Notes under the pieces: generated by a model
The model's database searches: none
What the model saw: only the letters and a program-made list of their open reading frames with translations
Told to the model about the DNA's origin: nothing
Made by a program: the position numbers and the translations under genes
Assembly (NCBI GenBank): GCA_037355855.1
Contig: CM074759.1
Span: 6,758,001 to 6,822,000 of the forward strand
Length of the DNA: 64,000 nt
DNA from: Pseudo-nitzschia pungens
Taxonomy: Eukaryota > Bacillariophyta > Bacillariophyceae > Bacillariales > Bacillariaceae
Direction of reading: 5' to 3'
Part shown: positions 48,101 to 58,424 of the stretch, one piece after another
Layout: every line of letters starts with the position of its first letter
Numbering within the stretch: position 1 is the stretch's first letter

Positions 48101-48817
48101 TTATTTGGCGGCGGCGGCGGCGGCGGCGGCAGCCGCGTTGGCCGCGGCCTGCTGCTGGAGCATCATTTGCTGCTGGAACTGGAGCTGCTGCGCCTGGTTC
48201 ATCTGTCCCTGTCCGGCCTCGAGCTGTCGCAACCGGGCCTCCATCTCGGCCTCGCGCATCCTGGAGGCCTGTAGTTCGGAGCGGGTGTCCTGGATCTCGC
48301 GCTCCTGGCGGTAGTCCCGCATGTCGTTTCCGATCTGGTTGACGGCGTTGAGTCCCAGACTCAGACCGAGGCCGGGCATGGGGTTGTAGACGGGGGGAGC
48401 GACGATGACCGAGGGGGAGCTGTAGACGGGAGCGGCGGGCGTCACGTAGGTTCGGTTGATGACGGTGGTGGTGCTGGAGGTGCTGGGTCGGGAGGGGTTG
48501 ACCGAGCGGGCGGAGGGGGCGCTGCGGGACGCGGCGGATCGTCCCCCGGCGCGGCCTCCGCTGCGGGCGGCGATCACCTGGGAGGATCCAAAGTCTCCTC
48601 CGAACTCCTCACCGAGGGCCTGGGCGGGTTCGACGGCGGCTCCCATTACGAGGGTGGCGGCGAGGACCGACGCGGCGGCGGTCTTGGCGGCGTCCTCGAA
48701 GCTGGCCATGTTTAGGGCGGTGGCGGATGCCTTGGATCCGGCGGCGGAGGGGGCAAAGGCGGATGCTCCCGAGGCGCAGAGAAGGGCCATGACGGCGGTG
48801 AAGGACTTCATCATCAT
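48101..48817 (-). CDS. Plastid-targeted, probably lumenal protein of unknown function
   Basis: A 238-residue protein. Residues 1-20 are a signal peptide ending in ASA, followed by FAP (residues 21-23): the ASA|FAP motif used by diatoms and relatives for import into the complex plastid. A second hydrophobic segment at about 46-62 ends in an A-x-A site (AQA, residues 65-67), which suggests transfer across the thylakoid membrane into the lumen. The mature part has a Ser/Arg-rich stretch (70-110), a Pro/Val/Tyr-rich stretch (120-145), a charged coiled-coil (about 160-205), a Gln-rich segment and a poly-Ala tail encoded by GCC repeats. I recognise no enzyme domain. Any of three consecutive ATGs could be used; I took the first. 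Confidence 0.75.
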   Translation of the reverse strand: MMMKSFTAVMALLCASGASAFAPSAAGSKASATALNMASFEDAAKTAAASVLAATLVMGAAVEPAQALGEEFGGDFGSSQVIAARSGGRAGGRSAASRSAPSARSVNPSRPSTSSTTTVINRTYVTPAAPVYSSPSVIVAPPVYNPMPGLGLSLGLNAVNQIGNDMRDYRQEREIQDTRSELQASRMREAEMEARLRQLEAGQGQMNQAQQLQFQQQMMLQQQAAANAAAAAAAAAAK

Positions 48818-49713
48818 CTTGGAAGGGGTGTTGGTGGACTACCGTAGCGAAGAGTAGAGCGGAGTAAAGTTTGGACTGGACCGGGTGTGTCCGATCGGTG
48901 CGTTGTTGGCGCAAGTAAGGGGAACACTTACGGGTTGCGGTGTTGATGGAGTGTTGTCTCACATCAATCAGATTTACCCAAAAACCTTATGTCAGTACTG
49001 CATTTTTTTCGTACCGTACTTGCGCGGCACAGCTGGAACATTGAAGTTGTCTGAAGTTGCAAAACTGGTGTGTTGTCATTCACCGCGAAAACCACATCTG
49101 TCGACCACCATTCTGGCGAGTGAGCAAGCATCGCAGACGTAAGCGACGTAAGCAATTCGTCTTTTTTTTTGAAAAAATCAGAAGACATGAGTCGTCGAGT
49201 CGACAGTCGAATCGATCATCATCAATCGAATGGATCGTTTGAATCAAATCGAATCAATCTCGGAAAAAATTATGATTCATTCCTTTTTTGAGATCGACAC
49301 TGATGACTGTGTCGTGTCACCTCACGGGAGGCAAAACACGATTGGAAAGTTTTCAGGTTGTCACGAGCTAGTTCTTCGGACAACTCCGCATCCTACCGTA
49401 CATAATACGTACGTACTGGAAACGCAATATGTATGGGACTGCTCGGGTTTTCACGAACAAGTTTGGAGTGAAATTCTTGGATGGAAAGATTTTGAACGAA
49501 CTTCTTCCTCTCGAGGGCACGGTGTGATTCGAACTCGGTGGGTCTTCTCCTCCTTCCACCAGCTTCCACACATACAGTAAAAGGTTCACAAAACGACGAC
49601 AACGATTCAATCGTAAAGTCTGTTCACTAAACCACGAACCAAGCCGGTCTTTTCGATTCAATTCAATTCAAATTCTAATCCATTCTATTCAGTATTGTTT
49701 CGATCCGGACACG
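48818..49713. other. Intergenic region upstream of proline dehydrogenase
   Basis: No gene seen. It holds a short run of T (49163-49172), repeated ATCGAAT words near 49205-49255, and a string at about 49526-49538 resembling the tRNA B box on the minus strand, for which no tRNA fold could be drawn. Confidence 0.45.
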
Positions 49714-50808
49714 ATGATGGCCAGCAGATCGTCGCTCCGACGAATCATCGCATCGAGAATGCAGAAGATCCCGTCGAGGTCTCCCGTTGCGCGTGCGGGT
49801 GCGCCGCATCTTGAAGGTGCACGCGAACCCGTGCGCAACCACCACCTTCGCCGCAAGAGCACCCTCGCATCGAATCATCATCCGTACGGCCACCACGCCC
49901 GCTGGGACGACCGTGGAGAAGAGTCCCGCCACCCCCTTGCGTCGTCGTCTCCCTCCCCCTCCGCGAAGAATCCGGTTCCCGACTTTGCCGACGCCGAGAG
50001 CGCCGTACGGACACCAAGTCCACGCCGGAACTCGTGCGGGCGGCGATCTGTTTTCGATCCTGCCGCGTCTCGTGGCTGGTCGAGCGCGCCGAGGGCCTCC
50101 TGGCGCACCTGCGGGGTTTCGTGGGGAACGGTCTCGCCGACCGAGTCCTCAGGGCCAGCCTGTACGGCCAGTTCTGCGCCGGGGAGGACCGGGAGAAGAT
50201 GGAGCCGGTGCTCTCCTCGCTAAGGGGGGCGGGGATCGGGAGCATCCTGGACTACGCCGCCGAGAGCGATGCCGACATCGACTTTGACTCTGATATCAAT
50301 AGCGATAGCAATAGCAATAGCAATAGCGATGCCAACCGCAACGAGCAGAGCTACGATCCCGAGTCCGAGGAGCGGTGCGACCACCACCTCGAGAACTTTC
50401 GAAAGTGCATTCGCGATGTGGAGAAAGCCAACGCGAACGCAGGGGGAACAAACTCGGGACACAACAACAACAACAACAACGATGACCGTCTTCACGGCTA
50501 CGCGGCGATCAAGATAACGGCGCTCGGCCATCCGAAACTGCTGGCTCGGTTGAGCTCGGCCATTGTGGAAACGAAGCGACTCTTCTCGGTCTTTGATGCA
50601 GACGGCGATGGACTGATCAGTCGGGAGGAGTTTGAAGTGGCATACGAGTGAGTGAGCGAGCAAGCAAGCAAGCAAATCGTCCAAATGCACATCGTGTCTC
50701 AATTGTTCCGCTGCTCGCTTTGCCGGGGGCCGGGTTCTTGGTGCGTGCGTTCTCACGAACGATGGATTGCATGGTCTTTCTTCTTCTGCTTTTTTGTGTG
50801 TGTATGCG

Positions 50809-50847
<39 letters not shown>

Positions 50848-52155
50848 TTTCAGTCGTTTCTTCGTGGACGGAAACGCTCGCATTGCGGAAATCTTTGACG
50901 AATTCGACCCCCACGGAACCGGCTTCATCGACTGCATCGCGTGGTCTGCGATGCTGTCGCCCATGGATCTGCCGGGGATCGTCAAGAGCTGCCACAACGC
51001 CGGCCCGTTGTGGGATGCCTGCCCCACCGACCACGAACTGGAGCTTTTCCACGCGCTGTGCGATCGGGCCACAACGCTCGCCGCGCAAGCCACGGAGTCG
51101 GGGGTCCGGCTCCTGATCGACGCCGAGCAGGTCCGGTATCAGCCCGCCATTGACCATCTCGTTGGGGACCTCCAGCGCAAGTTCAACAATGCGAGTCCGA
51201 ATGCGAGTCCGAACGCGAGTCCAAGCAGTCACGAGCTGGTTTCCGACCACCCGGTCATCTACAACACCTACCAGTGCTACCTGAGAGACTCCTTCGAGCG
51301 GTTGCGGACCGACGTGGCGCGGTCCGAGCGCTTTGGGTACCACTTTGGGGCCAAGCTCGTCCGGGGTGCCTACATGGAGACCGAGCGCGAGCTGGCCAGA
51401 CTCGCCGATCGGCCGGACCCGATCCACCCGAGTTCGGACGCTACCCACGAATGCTACGACGCCTCCGTCGACTACCTGCTCCGGCACAGCACCGAATCGG
51501 GGCTGAAGCACCGAAATCATGTGCGCGACGCACAACAAGGACAGCATCGTCCGCGCCATCGAGTCCATGAATTCCCACGGGATCGATCGGAAGGCATCGA
51601 CCGTGAGCTTTGCGCAGCTCTACGGGATGAGCGACCAACTGGTGAGTGGAGTGGTGTGGAGTGGAGTGGAGTGCAACCAAAGCACGGAGGAATGACACGG
51701 CATGATCGTGCAATGTGCAATCGATCGTTGCGTTTTGTGTTTGTCGTGGGTTCGAGTGACCAGCAAGCGAATCAATCCGTCGCCAGATTGAGTCATCGAA
51801 AGCCAGACTGACTCACGTTTTTTGTCTGCTTTCTCATTTACACATCTATCACTCTAACAATTCGAATGGAACCCAACATCGACAATTGCTTGGTTTCGCA
51901 TGCATGCATGTACGCATACTTCTTGTACTCATTCCGCTTTGCAACGCAATAGACTTTCAACCTTGGAAAGCATGGCTATCGATCGTACAAGTATGTTCCA
52001 TACGGGAAGTTGACGAGGTAATGCCATATCTCCTGCGCCGGGCGAGGGAAAACAGTGCCATCGTGGGAGGTGCTGCTGCGGACCTCGAGATGGTCCAAGC
52101 GGAGCTCGGAAGACGATTCCGGGCGTCGTTCCAGCAGCACCAAAAACTCCGATGA
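49714..52155 (+). CDS. PRODH: Proline dehydrogenase with EF-hand pair, frame-broken
   Basis: FAD enzyme that oxidises proline to pyrroline-5-carboxylate in mitochondria. The basic N-terminus (MMASRSSLRRIIASRM) fits a mitochondrial presequence, but its frame is uncertain. Exon 1 has SILDYAAE near 50245 and AAIKITALGHPKLL near 50503. An EF-hand loop DADGDGLISREEF (about 50599-50637) is followed after intron 1 (50648-50853) by a second loop DPHGTGFIDCIAW. Exon 2 has RLLIDAEQ, IYNTYQCYL and AKLVRGAYM, then ATHNKDSIVRAI in another frame. Intron 2 is 51642-51952. Exon 3 has YKYVPYG and, one base out of frame, MPYLLRRAREN near the FAD pocket. Frame changes near 50008, 51510 and 52005 can each be repaired by one base, the first and third by one extra G in a G run. 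Consensus error or pseudogene. Confidence 0.82.
50648..50853 (+). other. Proline dehydrogenase intron 1 with (GT)n tract
   Basis: The donor is GTGAGT directly after the first EF-hand exon and the acceptor is TTTCAG. A run of about 17 GT dinucleotides (roughly 50813-50846) sits immediately upstream of the acceptor, where a pyrimidine tract would be expected. Splicing here joins a split GA|T codon and places the two EF-hands next to each other. Confidence 0.75.
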
Positions 52156-52342
52156 CGGGAAGGAAGGATTGCGCCCGGTTCGAGCAGCATCGACTTTTGA
52201 TAGATTTTAGAAATTATAGAAAACAATTCCAAAGAAAAAACCTTCCCGAGACCAGCATTGTAACTCGTACGCGCACAGCAGTAGCAGTCGCGAATCACGG
52301 GCTTGTGATTATTTCAGACAATTCCTTCGTTGTTCGGTTCAA
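52156..52342. other. Short convergent spacer
   Basis: This spacer lies between the 3' ends of proline dehydrogenase and the hydrolase. No gene is seen. Confidence 0.5.
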
Positions 52343-53198
52343 TCAATCAATCAATGGATCGGCGAGCAAGAACGACGAGATTTTCGCCGCGGCCGCATTG
52401 ATCTTCTCGGGGCCGGCATCCCGCCATACCTCGACCAACTCGGCGCGCTTGACGATCCGAGCAATCTGTCGCGCGGTGTCGGAGGGGTGGTAGATGTCGT
52501 TTCCCATAAAGACCAGCAGCGGGTGCTCGACGGCGGCGGCCTCCCGCCTGGTGACGCTGAACACAAAGTCCCGGGGCGGCGCAAACATGGCATCGCGGAG
52601 CTCGGTCAGGACCGCCCGATCCTCGGAGCACCACGGGGATGCGCTCTCGATCCGCTCGTCGGCCCAGCTGCCCACCCAGTCCCTAGCGGCGCTCGCATTG
52701 AGTCCCTCCCATTTCGGACCGGGCTCGGTCGTGTGCTCGGCCAGGCCGATCGGCTGGAGCATGACGCACCGACCGAACCGCTCGGGCGCCCTCGTGAGCA
52801 GCCTGCAGGGCGTACGACGGACCGATGCAGCTCCCCACCAGGTGACACCTGCGGACGCCGAGGTGGTCCAGGAGGGCCAGCTGGTCCTCCAGGAACGTGT
52901 GCCAGCCGTCGCCCTTCCGGACCGTAGCGCTCGATCGGCCGGCAAAGCGCTGGTCGACGGCGAATCAAGCGGAATTGTCTGGCATGCGTTATTATTATTC
53001 TCGTCGTCGTTGTTGGATCTGGATTTGGATTTCGGATCTAGAGGCCAACCGTATCCAAGGGTTATACGGTGACATGTCCCATTTTTGGAGGGAGGATCGC
53101 ATGCCCCCCGGCGCCAACAGCAGCACCGGGATTCCGTGGCTCGGCCCCTTCGTCTCGTAGAATATCCTGGCTCCGCAAGCGCGACTCAGGAACGGCAT
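52343..53198 (-). CDS. Alpha/beta-hydrolase-fold protein, frame-broken
   Basis: Starts at ATG 53198 (MPFLSRACGARIFYE). The N-terminal part has the fold's oxyanion-hole block (IPVLLLAPGGMRS). A Lys/Ser/Asn-rich stretch with AAT repeats follows. Then, in a second frame, come DQRFAGRSSATVR, FLEDQLALLDHLGV and the nucleophile elbow LVGSCIGPSYAL. In a third frame come RFGRCVMLQPIGL and a C-terminal strand HPLLVFMGNDIYHPSDTARQI, which holds the usual acid position. The elbow G-S-C-I-G puts Cys where most hydrolases have Ser. Frame changes lie near 52970 and 52800. Substrate is unknown. It could be an intact gene with indels in the consensus or a pseudogene. Confidence 0.7.
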
Positions 53199-53788
53199 TG
53201 TTCTCGGCGGAGGGGATGCAAACAAACGAAGAACAACGCCCAGGATGTAGTCGTCGGTTGCCGAAAGAAAAGTTGCCTACTAGTGTTTGCAGTGACCAGT
53301 GACAGAACAAGTTGTTCATAAACCTTACTGTACGGTACGGTGTCAAAAGCCAAAAGATATGCACTTCCGAGTTCCGAGATGCGTGATGGGTGATCTTTTC
53401 CCCTATTTTCGATGATCCTCGCGCGCATTCCTAAAAACAGAAACTGGGTGGACAGTGGAAAGGCACGAATAGGAATCACAGATGTCACATGAATAACCTT
53501 ACTAAATTCAAGTTTCAAAATTCTTCTTTTTCTTCCGTCTCGTGGCAATTTTTTTGTAGCTTCAAACCTGCTTCAAACTCGCGTTTCGAAGTCAACCTGA
53601 CAACATCTGACCGACCTCCGATCGAAATCTTTCGTTATTCGTGCTCGTACTGAATGCATTTCGTCGTGTTCGGAACAAACACACAATACACAACAATAGT
53701 GGTTTTTTAAATAATTGCTTTAAGGTTCAGAAAGAACAGCACAACAACATCCTCTTTTATCCCAAAAAGTTCCGAGATTCTCCCAACG
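53199..53788. other. Divergent spacer between hydrolase and small heat-shock protein
   Basis: No gene seen. A TACTGTACGGTACGG word lies near 53325-53340, similar to words in the other spacers. A heat-shock element cannot be called with confidence. Confidence 0.45.
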
Positions 53789-54674
53789 ATGACAGCCAGA
53801 AATAATCCAAGCGCCAAGCCATTGGTGCACGCCTTGGTGATCGCCGGTAGTTTGATGCTCGTGGTGCTTGCTTGCCGCTCCGCACTCGGTCTCCGCTCAC
53901 CGTCGGTTTGGATCGTGCGATTACTCGTCGTACTATCCCCGTCGATACGATTATCACAGGAGCAAGTTGTTCACCTCGCCGTTCCCACTACTACCGTCCG
54001 CGATACAGCACGGCGATGGACATCCTCGACGACCTCATCCTAACCACCTACAAACACACTGAACCGCCAGCGCCATCGAAGCAGAAGAGACCCCACGGTT
54101 TCCAACGGAAAAGAAGCCCTCTCAGCTACTACAGCATAGAAGACTTTGGTAGCAGAGGCCTGGAACTCACCATCGAAATTCCGGGTTTGAGTGCCCGCGA
54201 TCTGGAGCTGGAAATCATCGAAGGCGACGGCAGCCACAACAGCAACAGCAACAGCAACATCCTGGTGGTTCGTGGCAACCCGGTCACACGCCACGGGAAA
54301 TCTTCGACGGTGGTGACCACGTCTGGATTCTCACAGTCATTTGAGCTCAGCGACGACAGCATTGATCTGGAAGGCATCCGGGCGCATGTTTCTTCGGGGA
54401 TTCTCAGGATCACCCTTCCCAGGATCCAACACAACGAACAAAGGAGGAACGACGAGGACCGAGTCCCTATCGTTCTATCCAAGAGGGACGCTCGGTACGT
54501 GACTGCCAAAGCGATTCGGACAAACTGCCGGTCGTGGTTGCGAAAGTAGCGGACGACGGCAGCGATTTGTCCGGTCCAAGTCCGAGAAGCCACGATGGGA
54601 AAAAACACTCTAAGGAAAACGACGACGACGACGACGACGACTTGTTCATTTCCGAAGAAGAAGACGTCTGGTAG
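53789..54674 (+). CDS. Small heat-shock protein (HSP20), possible signal anchor and acidic tail
   Basis: The longest single frame is 53872-54549 (225 residues). Its core is an alpha-crystallin domain: YSIEDFGSRGLELTIEIPGL, a short Asn/Ser insert (SNSNSN), ILVVRGNP, FSQSFELSDDSIDLEGIRA and SGILRITLPR. The VPIVL near the end matches the I-x-I type motif that docks in the oligomer. sHSPs hold unfolding proteins as ATP-independent chaperones. Two parts may lie in other frames. From ATG 53789 there is a hydrophobic segment (HALVIAGSLMLVVLAC) like a signal peptide, which runs into the main frame's sequence by a shift near 53890. After 54549 the frame LPVVVAKVADDG...DLFISEEEDVW continues to a stop at 54672-54674 as a strongly acidic tail. 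The true ends are uncertain. Confidence 0.72.
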
Positions 54675-55040
54675 CCGATCCCGCATTGCACTGGATGGCA
54701 TGGATTTGATCGTGTGATTCGCGTACAGTACATGATGCATGATTGAGATACTTTGATATCACTGCACTTACTATATCAATACAATACGCAATAAAATATG
54801 AAGTACATCGCAAAGCAAACAAACCTGGCATGCATGCAACGATAACAAGGGTTGTGCAATTGCAACGATAACAAGGGTTGTGCAATTGTATGAATCGCCT
54901 GCATTAAGATTCTCCAACACGATCGACCAGAAGAATCCAAAGGAGCAGTGTTTGGTAAAATTAAAAAACGTGGTCGTTAGCTTCTCTATTCCTTGTCCCG
55001 AATGACCCGTATCGTCAATCGTTTTCGTGTTTCGCTCGGT
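54675..55040. other. Convergent spacer
   Basis: No gene seen. A direct repeat of 25 bp (GCAACGATAACAAGGGTTGT...) lies at about 54836 and 54861, two copies in tandem. Confidence 0.55.
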
Positions 55041-57190
55041 TCATGAAAATTCACCATGCGCGGTTTCTATTATTTCTTGTTCCGAATCAACCTCGTCAAT
55101 GTCGTTGTGGTAGTCGTCTTCGTTGTCATTGTCATCGTCATTGTCATCGTCATTGTCATTGTCGGTGGATTCACTCGTCAGGTTTACATATCCATCGCTT
55201 TCAGCTCCTGCATCCACAGCTCCCAACATCGCAGCTTGGTCGTTTCGTTGTTTTGCGGCGTAGACGAGATACCCGGTGACAAAGCTTCCGAATGCAAACA
55301 AGTACGTGGTAAAGTCGGCGAGACTCAATACCAGAAGCGTTGCGGCAATCGATGGGAAAAAGAAAATGGCGCAGCCCGCGAGGTTTAGGGGAATCCGGTA
55401 CGGCCTCTCGATGCTTGGGTCGAGACACCCGAAGCTTGAAAAATGCCGCGTATTCCATCAGCAGACCAATCGCGTAGTTGAAATTCAGCATCTCGATCAA
55501 CCGCTCGAGGTTCGAAACCCCCATCACCACGATCACCACGGTTCCCACGATCAGGCCGCAGGTCGGCGTCCCGTGCCGGCTTCGCTTGCTGAAAATCTTG
55601 GGCAGGTACCCCCGATCTCCCATTCCCATCAGCTGATAGGCGTCCGCGGTGAGCTCGGCCTGGAACAGGGCAATGTTCGAAATGCCGGCGGCAAAGATGG
55701 TCCACGCCCCCAGCCAGGGTCCAGCTACTTCGGCGCTGACAACGGCTAGGTATCCGTCCGTCCAGTCTTCCTGCTGCGAATCCGATGCCCCGATTGCAAT
55801 CAGCAATGGAAGGAAATAGAACAAGACGGACATCAAGAGGCCCTAGCATCATGGCACGGATGAACGGCGCTGTGCTATCGAGTTCTGCCACCATGTTTCC
55901 CCCGCTGTCGAAGGAGTTGAGGTTCCAGAACAAGTTGTTGAGAAAGGGCCTCCACAAGATGCCGCCCCAAGAAGCGTTCGGAAAAAATCCACCAGCGGTA
56001 TCGGTTTCGTCGTCATTGTCGTCGCCGACACCGAGTGCGGTGCTGTTGTGGACACCGCTCGCGTTGGGAAGCTCCAACCACCGAGACGGATCAACCTTGA
56101 AGGAGCCGACGATCATTAGCACCACGAAGGGACTCAGGGAAAGAACGCAAATGAAAATTGACATTTTACCGACGAGTGCCAATCCTCGCCAATTCACGTA
56201 GGCCAACAGAATGGATGTGCTCGACAGCAAGCCAAAACCGAACAGTGGGGGTCATAAATTCGGAATCCGTGCCATCGTCGCTCGTGCGTCCAACGATCCT
56301 GCAAGAGGTAATCCATAAAAAGGCACCGGATAGATAGCATTGTCTTCGCATCACATTGACACACAAGTGCAAGGATGTGCAGAGCGCAGCAGAAAAGGAC
56401 ACAAACGAGACAGGCAACAGCTTGAGCAAGTCTTTTTCGTCAAGCGCAGGTTCTCGAAGCGCCGCTACAATATTTTTTGGGTCACTGCATACCTGTGGCA
56501 CCCGCAATCCAACCAAGATACCCCTGCATCCACCCCGCACCGCGCCCAAACGCTTCCTCCACCCAGGCTACTCCCCCCGATGCCTCGGGAAAAGTCGTCG
56601 CTAACTCCGTCGTCATCAGTGCCTCTTGCAGCGACCAAACAAAGGGCATGATCAAGTATCCGAGCAACGCATATCTATTGCCCCCAGCTCGGACGGTGGT
56701 CTCGATTCCAAAGGGTCCCCCCGCTCACGTTGTAAAAAATCAAGACGGCCATGGAAAGGACTCCCAATTTTTCGGGAGACGAGGTGTAGTGGCTCTCGAT
56801 CATTTGTTGCTCGGGGTAGGTCAGATCGTGTTCGGGCTGGTGTGATCTTCCCCGGCGATCATCGTCGAGGCAATGGGCATCACCATCGCTGGTTCCGTTT
56901 TCCACACCGGGTTCCGCCAACTCGTCGGAATTTAATTCTATGGAGTGTTCGACGACTTCTCGGGCCAATTCATCGGGATCCGCGGGTTCGAAGGTGGTCA
57001 TGTCGTAAACGATTTCTTCTAAAATGCCTTCCACTTGTTCTATGTATTCTTGGATACTTTTGTTCTGGTCGCCTTGACCACAACTTTCGTTTGGCAAACA
57101 ATTTCTTTCGATTTCTTCTTTCTGCTGCAATTCTTGCTCTCGTTTCAATTGGACGGAATCGTCGACCAGGAGAGGTGACCTTTCGTTCAT
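55041..57190 (-). CDS. APC-superfamily amino-acid/polyamine transporter, frame-broken
   Basis: Resembles the plant PUT / LAT-like group of L-amino-acid and polyamine transporters. It starts MNERSPLLVDD at 57190 with a Glu-rich cytosolic N-terminus of about 120 residues. TM1 is KLGVLSMAVLIFYNVSGG, and after one extra A in the DNA near 56712 the frame continues with FGIETTVRAGGNRYALLGY and MTTELATTFPEASGG, very characteristic of the family. A candidate intron of 194 bp (56299-56492, GTATGC...TTGCAG) follows. Later blocks are LAYVNWRGLALVGKM, LNNLFWNLNSFDSGGNMVAE, AGISNIALFQAELTADAYQLMGMGDRG and SKRSRHGTPTCG. The end is a highly acidic Asp/Asn tail encoded by a GTCATT repeat. Further frame changes lie near 55840 and 55360. 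It is either a gene with indels or a recent pseudogene. Confidence 0.75.
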
Positions 57191-57300
57191 AGTCGGTCAG
57201 ATATGACCCTGTAGTCGCCGCTGTGCGCTATTCGCTCTGCGCTTTGAACCGCTATCGTCAAGACGAAAACCAGAGATCCATTTGGCCCATCTAGAGTGAA
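57191..57300. other. 5' flank of transporter gene
   Basis: Short unique sequence upstream of the transporter start, leading into the repeat field. Nothing recognised. Confidence 0.4.
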
Positions 57301-57324
57301 GAGTGAAGACCTATGGAATGAGGA

Positions 57325-57750
57325 ATTGTTGACTGATACGTTCGTCTGTTCGTACGATTTTATGTTCGTCTGCTCGTCTGTTCGTCTGTTCATACGTTCG
57401 TCAAGTTCGTCTGTTCGTATCCTTATATGTTCGTATGTTCGTATGTTCGTACGGTCAGACGAAGATACAAACATACGAACACCGGTGTCGACAGACGAAC
57501 AAACGAAAATACCATCATACGAACAGACGAACAGACGAACATACCAACGTATGAACAGACGAAACAGACGAACAGACGAACATAGAATCATGTTCGTATG
57601 TTCGTCTGTTCATACGTTGGTACGTTCATCTGTTCGTCTGGTCATACGTTGGTATGTTCGTCTGATCGTCTGCACAGAAGAACATACCAACGTACCGTAT
57701 GAACAGACCAACATAGGAACATGATTCTATGTTTGTCTGTTCTTCTGTTC
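57325..57750. repeat. Palindromic field of GTTCGTCTGTTCGTA words
   Basis: About 30 variants of GTTCGTCTGTTC, GTTCGTATGTTC and their complements (GAACAGACGAAC, CATACGAACAGACG) lie side by side, so the region can fold into many hairpins. Polarity switches near 57455 (G/T-rich to A/C-rich), 57590 (back) and 57675 (again). Frames are open in several phases because the words lack stop codons. Confidence 0.8.
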
Positions 57751-57779
57751 ATCTGTTTCGTCTGTCCCTGTTCGTCATG

Positions 57780-57872
57780 ACACCAGTCGACACCAGCCGA
57801 CACCAGACGACACCAGCCGACACCAGCCGACACCAGTCGACACCAGCCGACACCAGTCGACACCAGTCGACA
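57780..57872. repeat. GACACCAGTC/GACACCAGCC tandem repeat
   Basis: Nine copies of an 10-bp unit CGACACCAGY in direct tandem. The unit is unrelated to the neighbouring GTTCGTCTG words. Confidence 0.8.
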
Positions 57873-57957
57873 CCAGTTTGGGTACTCCGGGAAATTATTT
57901 TTCTTAAAAGATATTTTCTCAAATCGCGCAAAGCGCGCGATTCTCATATTTTTAGCG

Positions 57958-58016
57958 AGGGGGAGGACCGGGAATTTCAAAATTCCTTCAAAAACAAAAA
58001 ATCAACCATGTTCCTG
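57958..58016 (+). repeat. Dispersed 58-bp block, first copy
   Basis: GGGAGGACCGGGAATTTCAA through ATCAACCATGTTCC. A second version of the block lies at about 58694-58749. The two differ mainly in the A/T-rich middle. Confidence 0.65.
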
Positions 58017-58424
58017 TTGTCGAAATTGTTCGCCGAAAAAGGTTCGAAGTCGAAAAGCTTGTGAAGGACGCACCATTACGGTAAGGTTTAACCTTACTTC
58101 GTATTACAATGAGAGTGAGGTTATTCACTAGTAGTTATTGGGGATTCATCCTCGCATTTAAATGCATTTTTTTTAAAAAAATTTAAAATTGACTTTTGGG
58201 GATGGAAAATAAGGTTTTAATTGTACAATACGTATTGGCACTCAAATGGGTGAGCGGAGTTGGTCCAATCTCCACCATTGATATATCTGAGATGCATTAC
58301 ATCATGTAATTAAGACCTTAATTACTGTATTATTTTCTTTCATGGTGACAGGAACATGGTTGATTTAATTTTTTTCTAAGAATTTAAATTTTTCCAGCCC
58401 TCCGTGCACCACTCAGCGCTGGGT
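58017..58424. other. AT-rich spacer
   Basis: No gene seen. It contains the word ACGGTAAGGTTTAACCTTAC near 58079-58098, which is itself palindromic at AAGGTTTAACCTT. Confidence 0.45.

Noticed and set aside
49520..49545. tRNA gene suggested by GAGTTCGAATCAC on the minus strand
   Set aside because: The bases on each side of the loop do not pair as a T stem, and no acceptor or D arm can be drawn. The similar GGTTCGAATCC strings at about 1783 and 61079 lie in coding sequence.
50753..51568. Minus-strand 271-residue frame over proline dehydrogenase
   Set aside because: Shadow frame including a Thr-His run from the GT repeat; the plus strand has clear enzyme motifs.
57296..57724. Short frames rich in Val/Cys/Ser or Thr/Asn/Arg
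   Set aside because: They follow from GTTCGTCTG words and their complements; no protein character.
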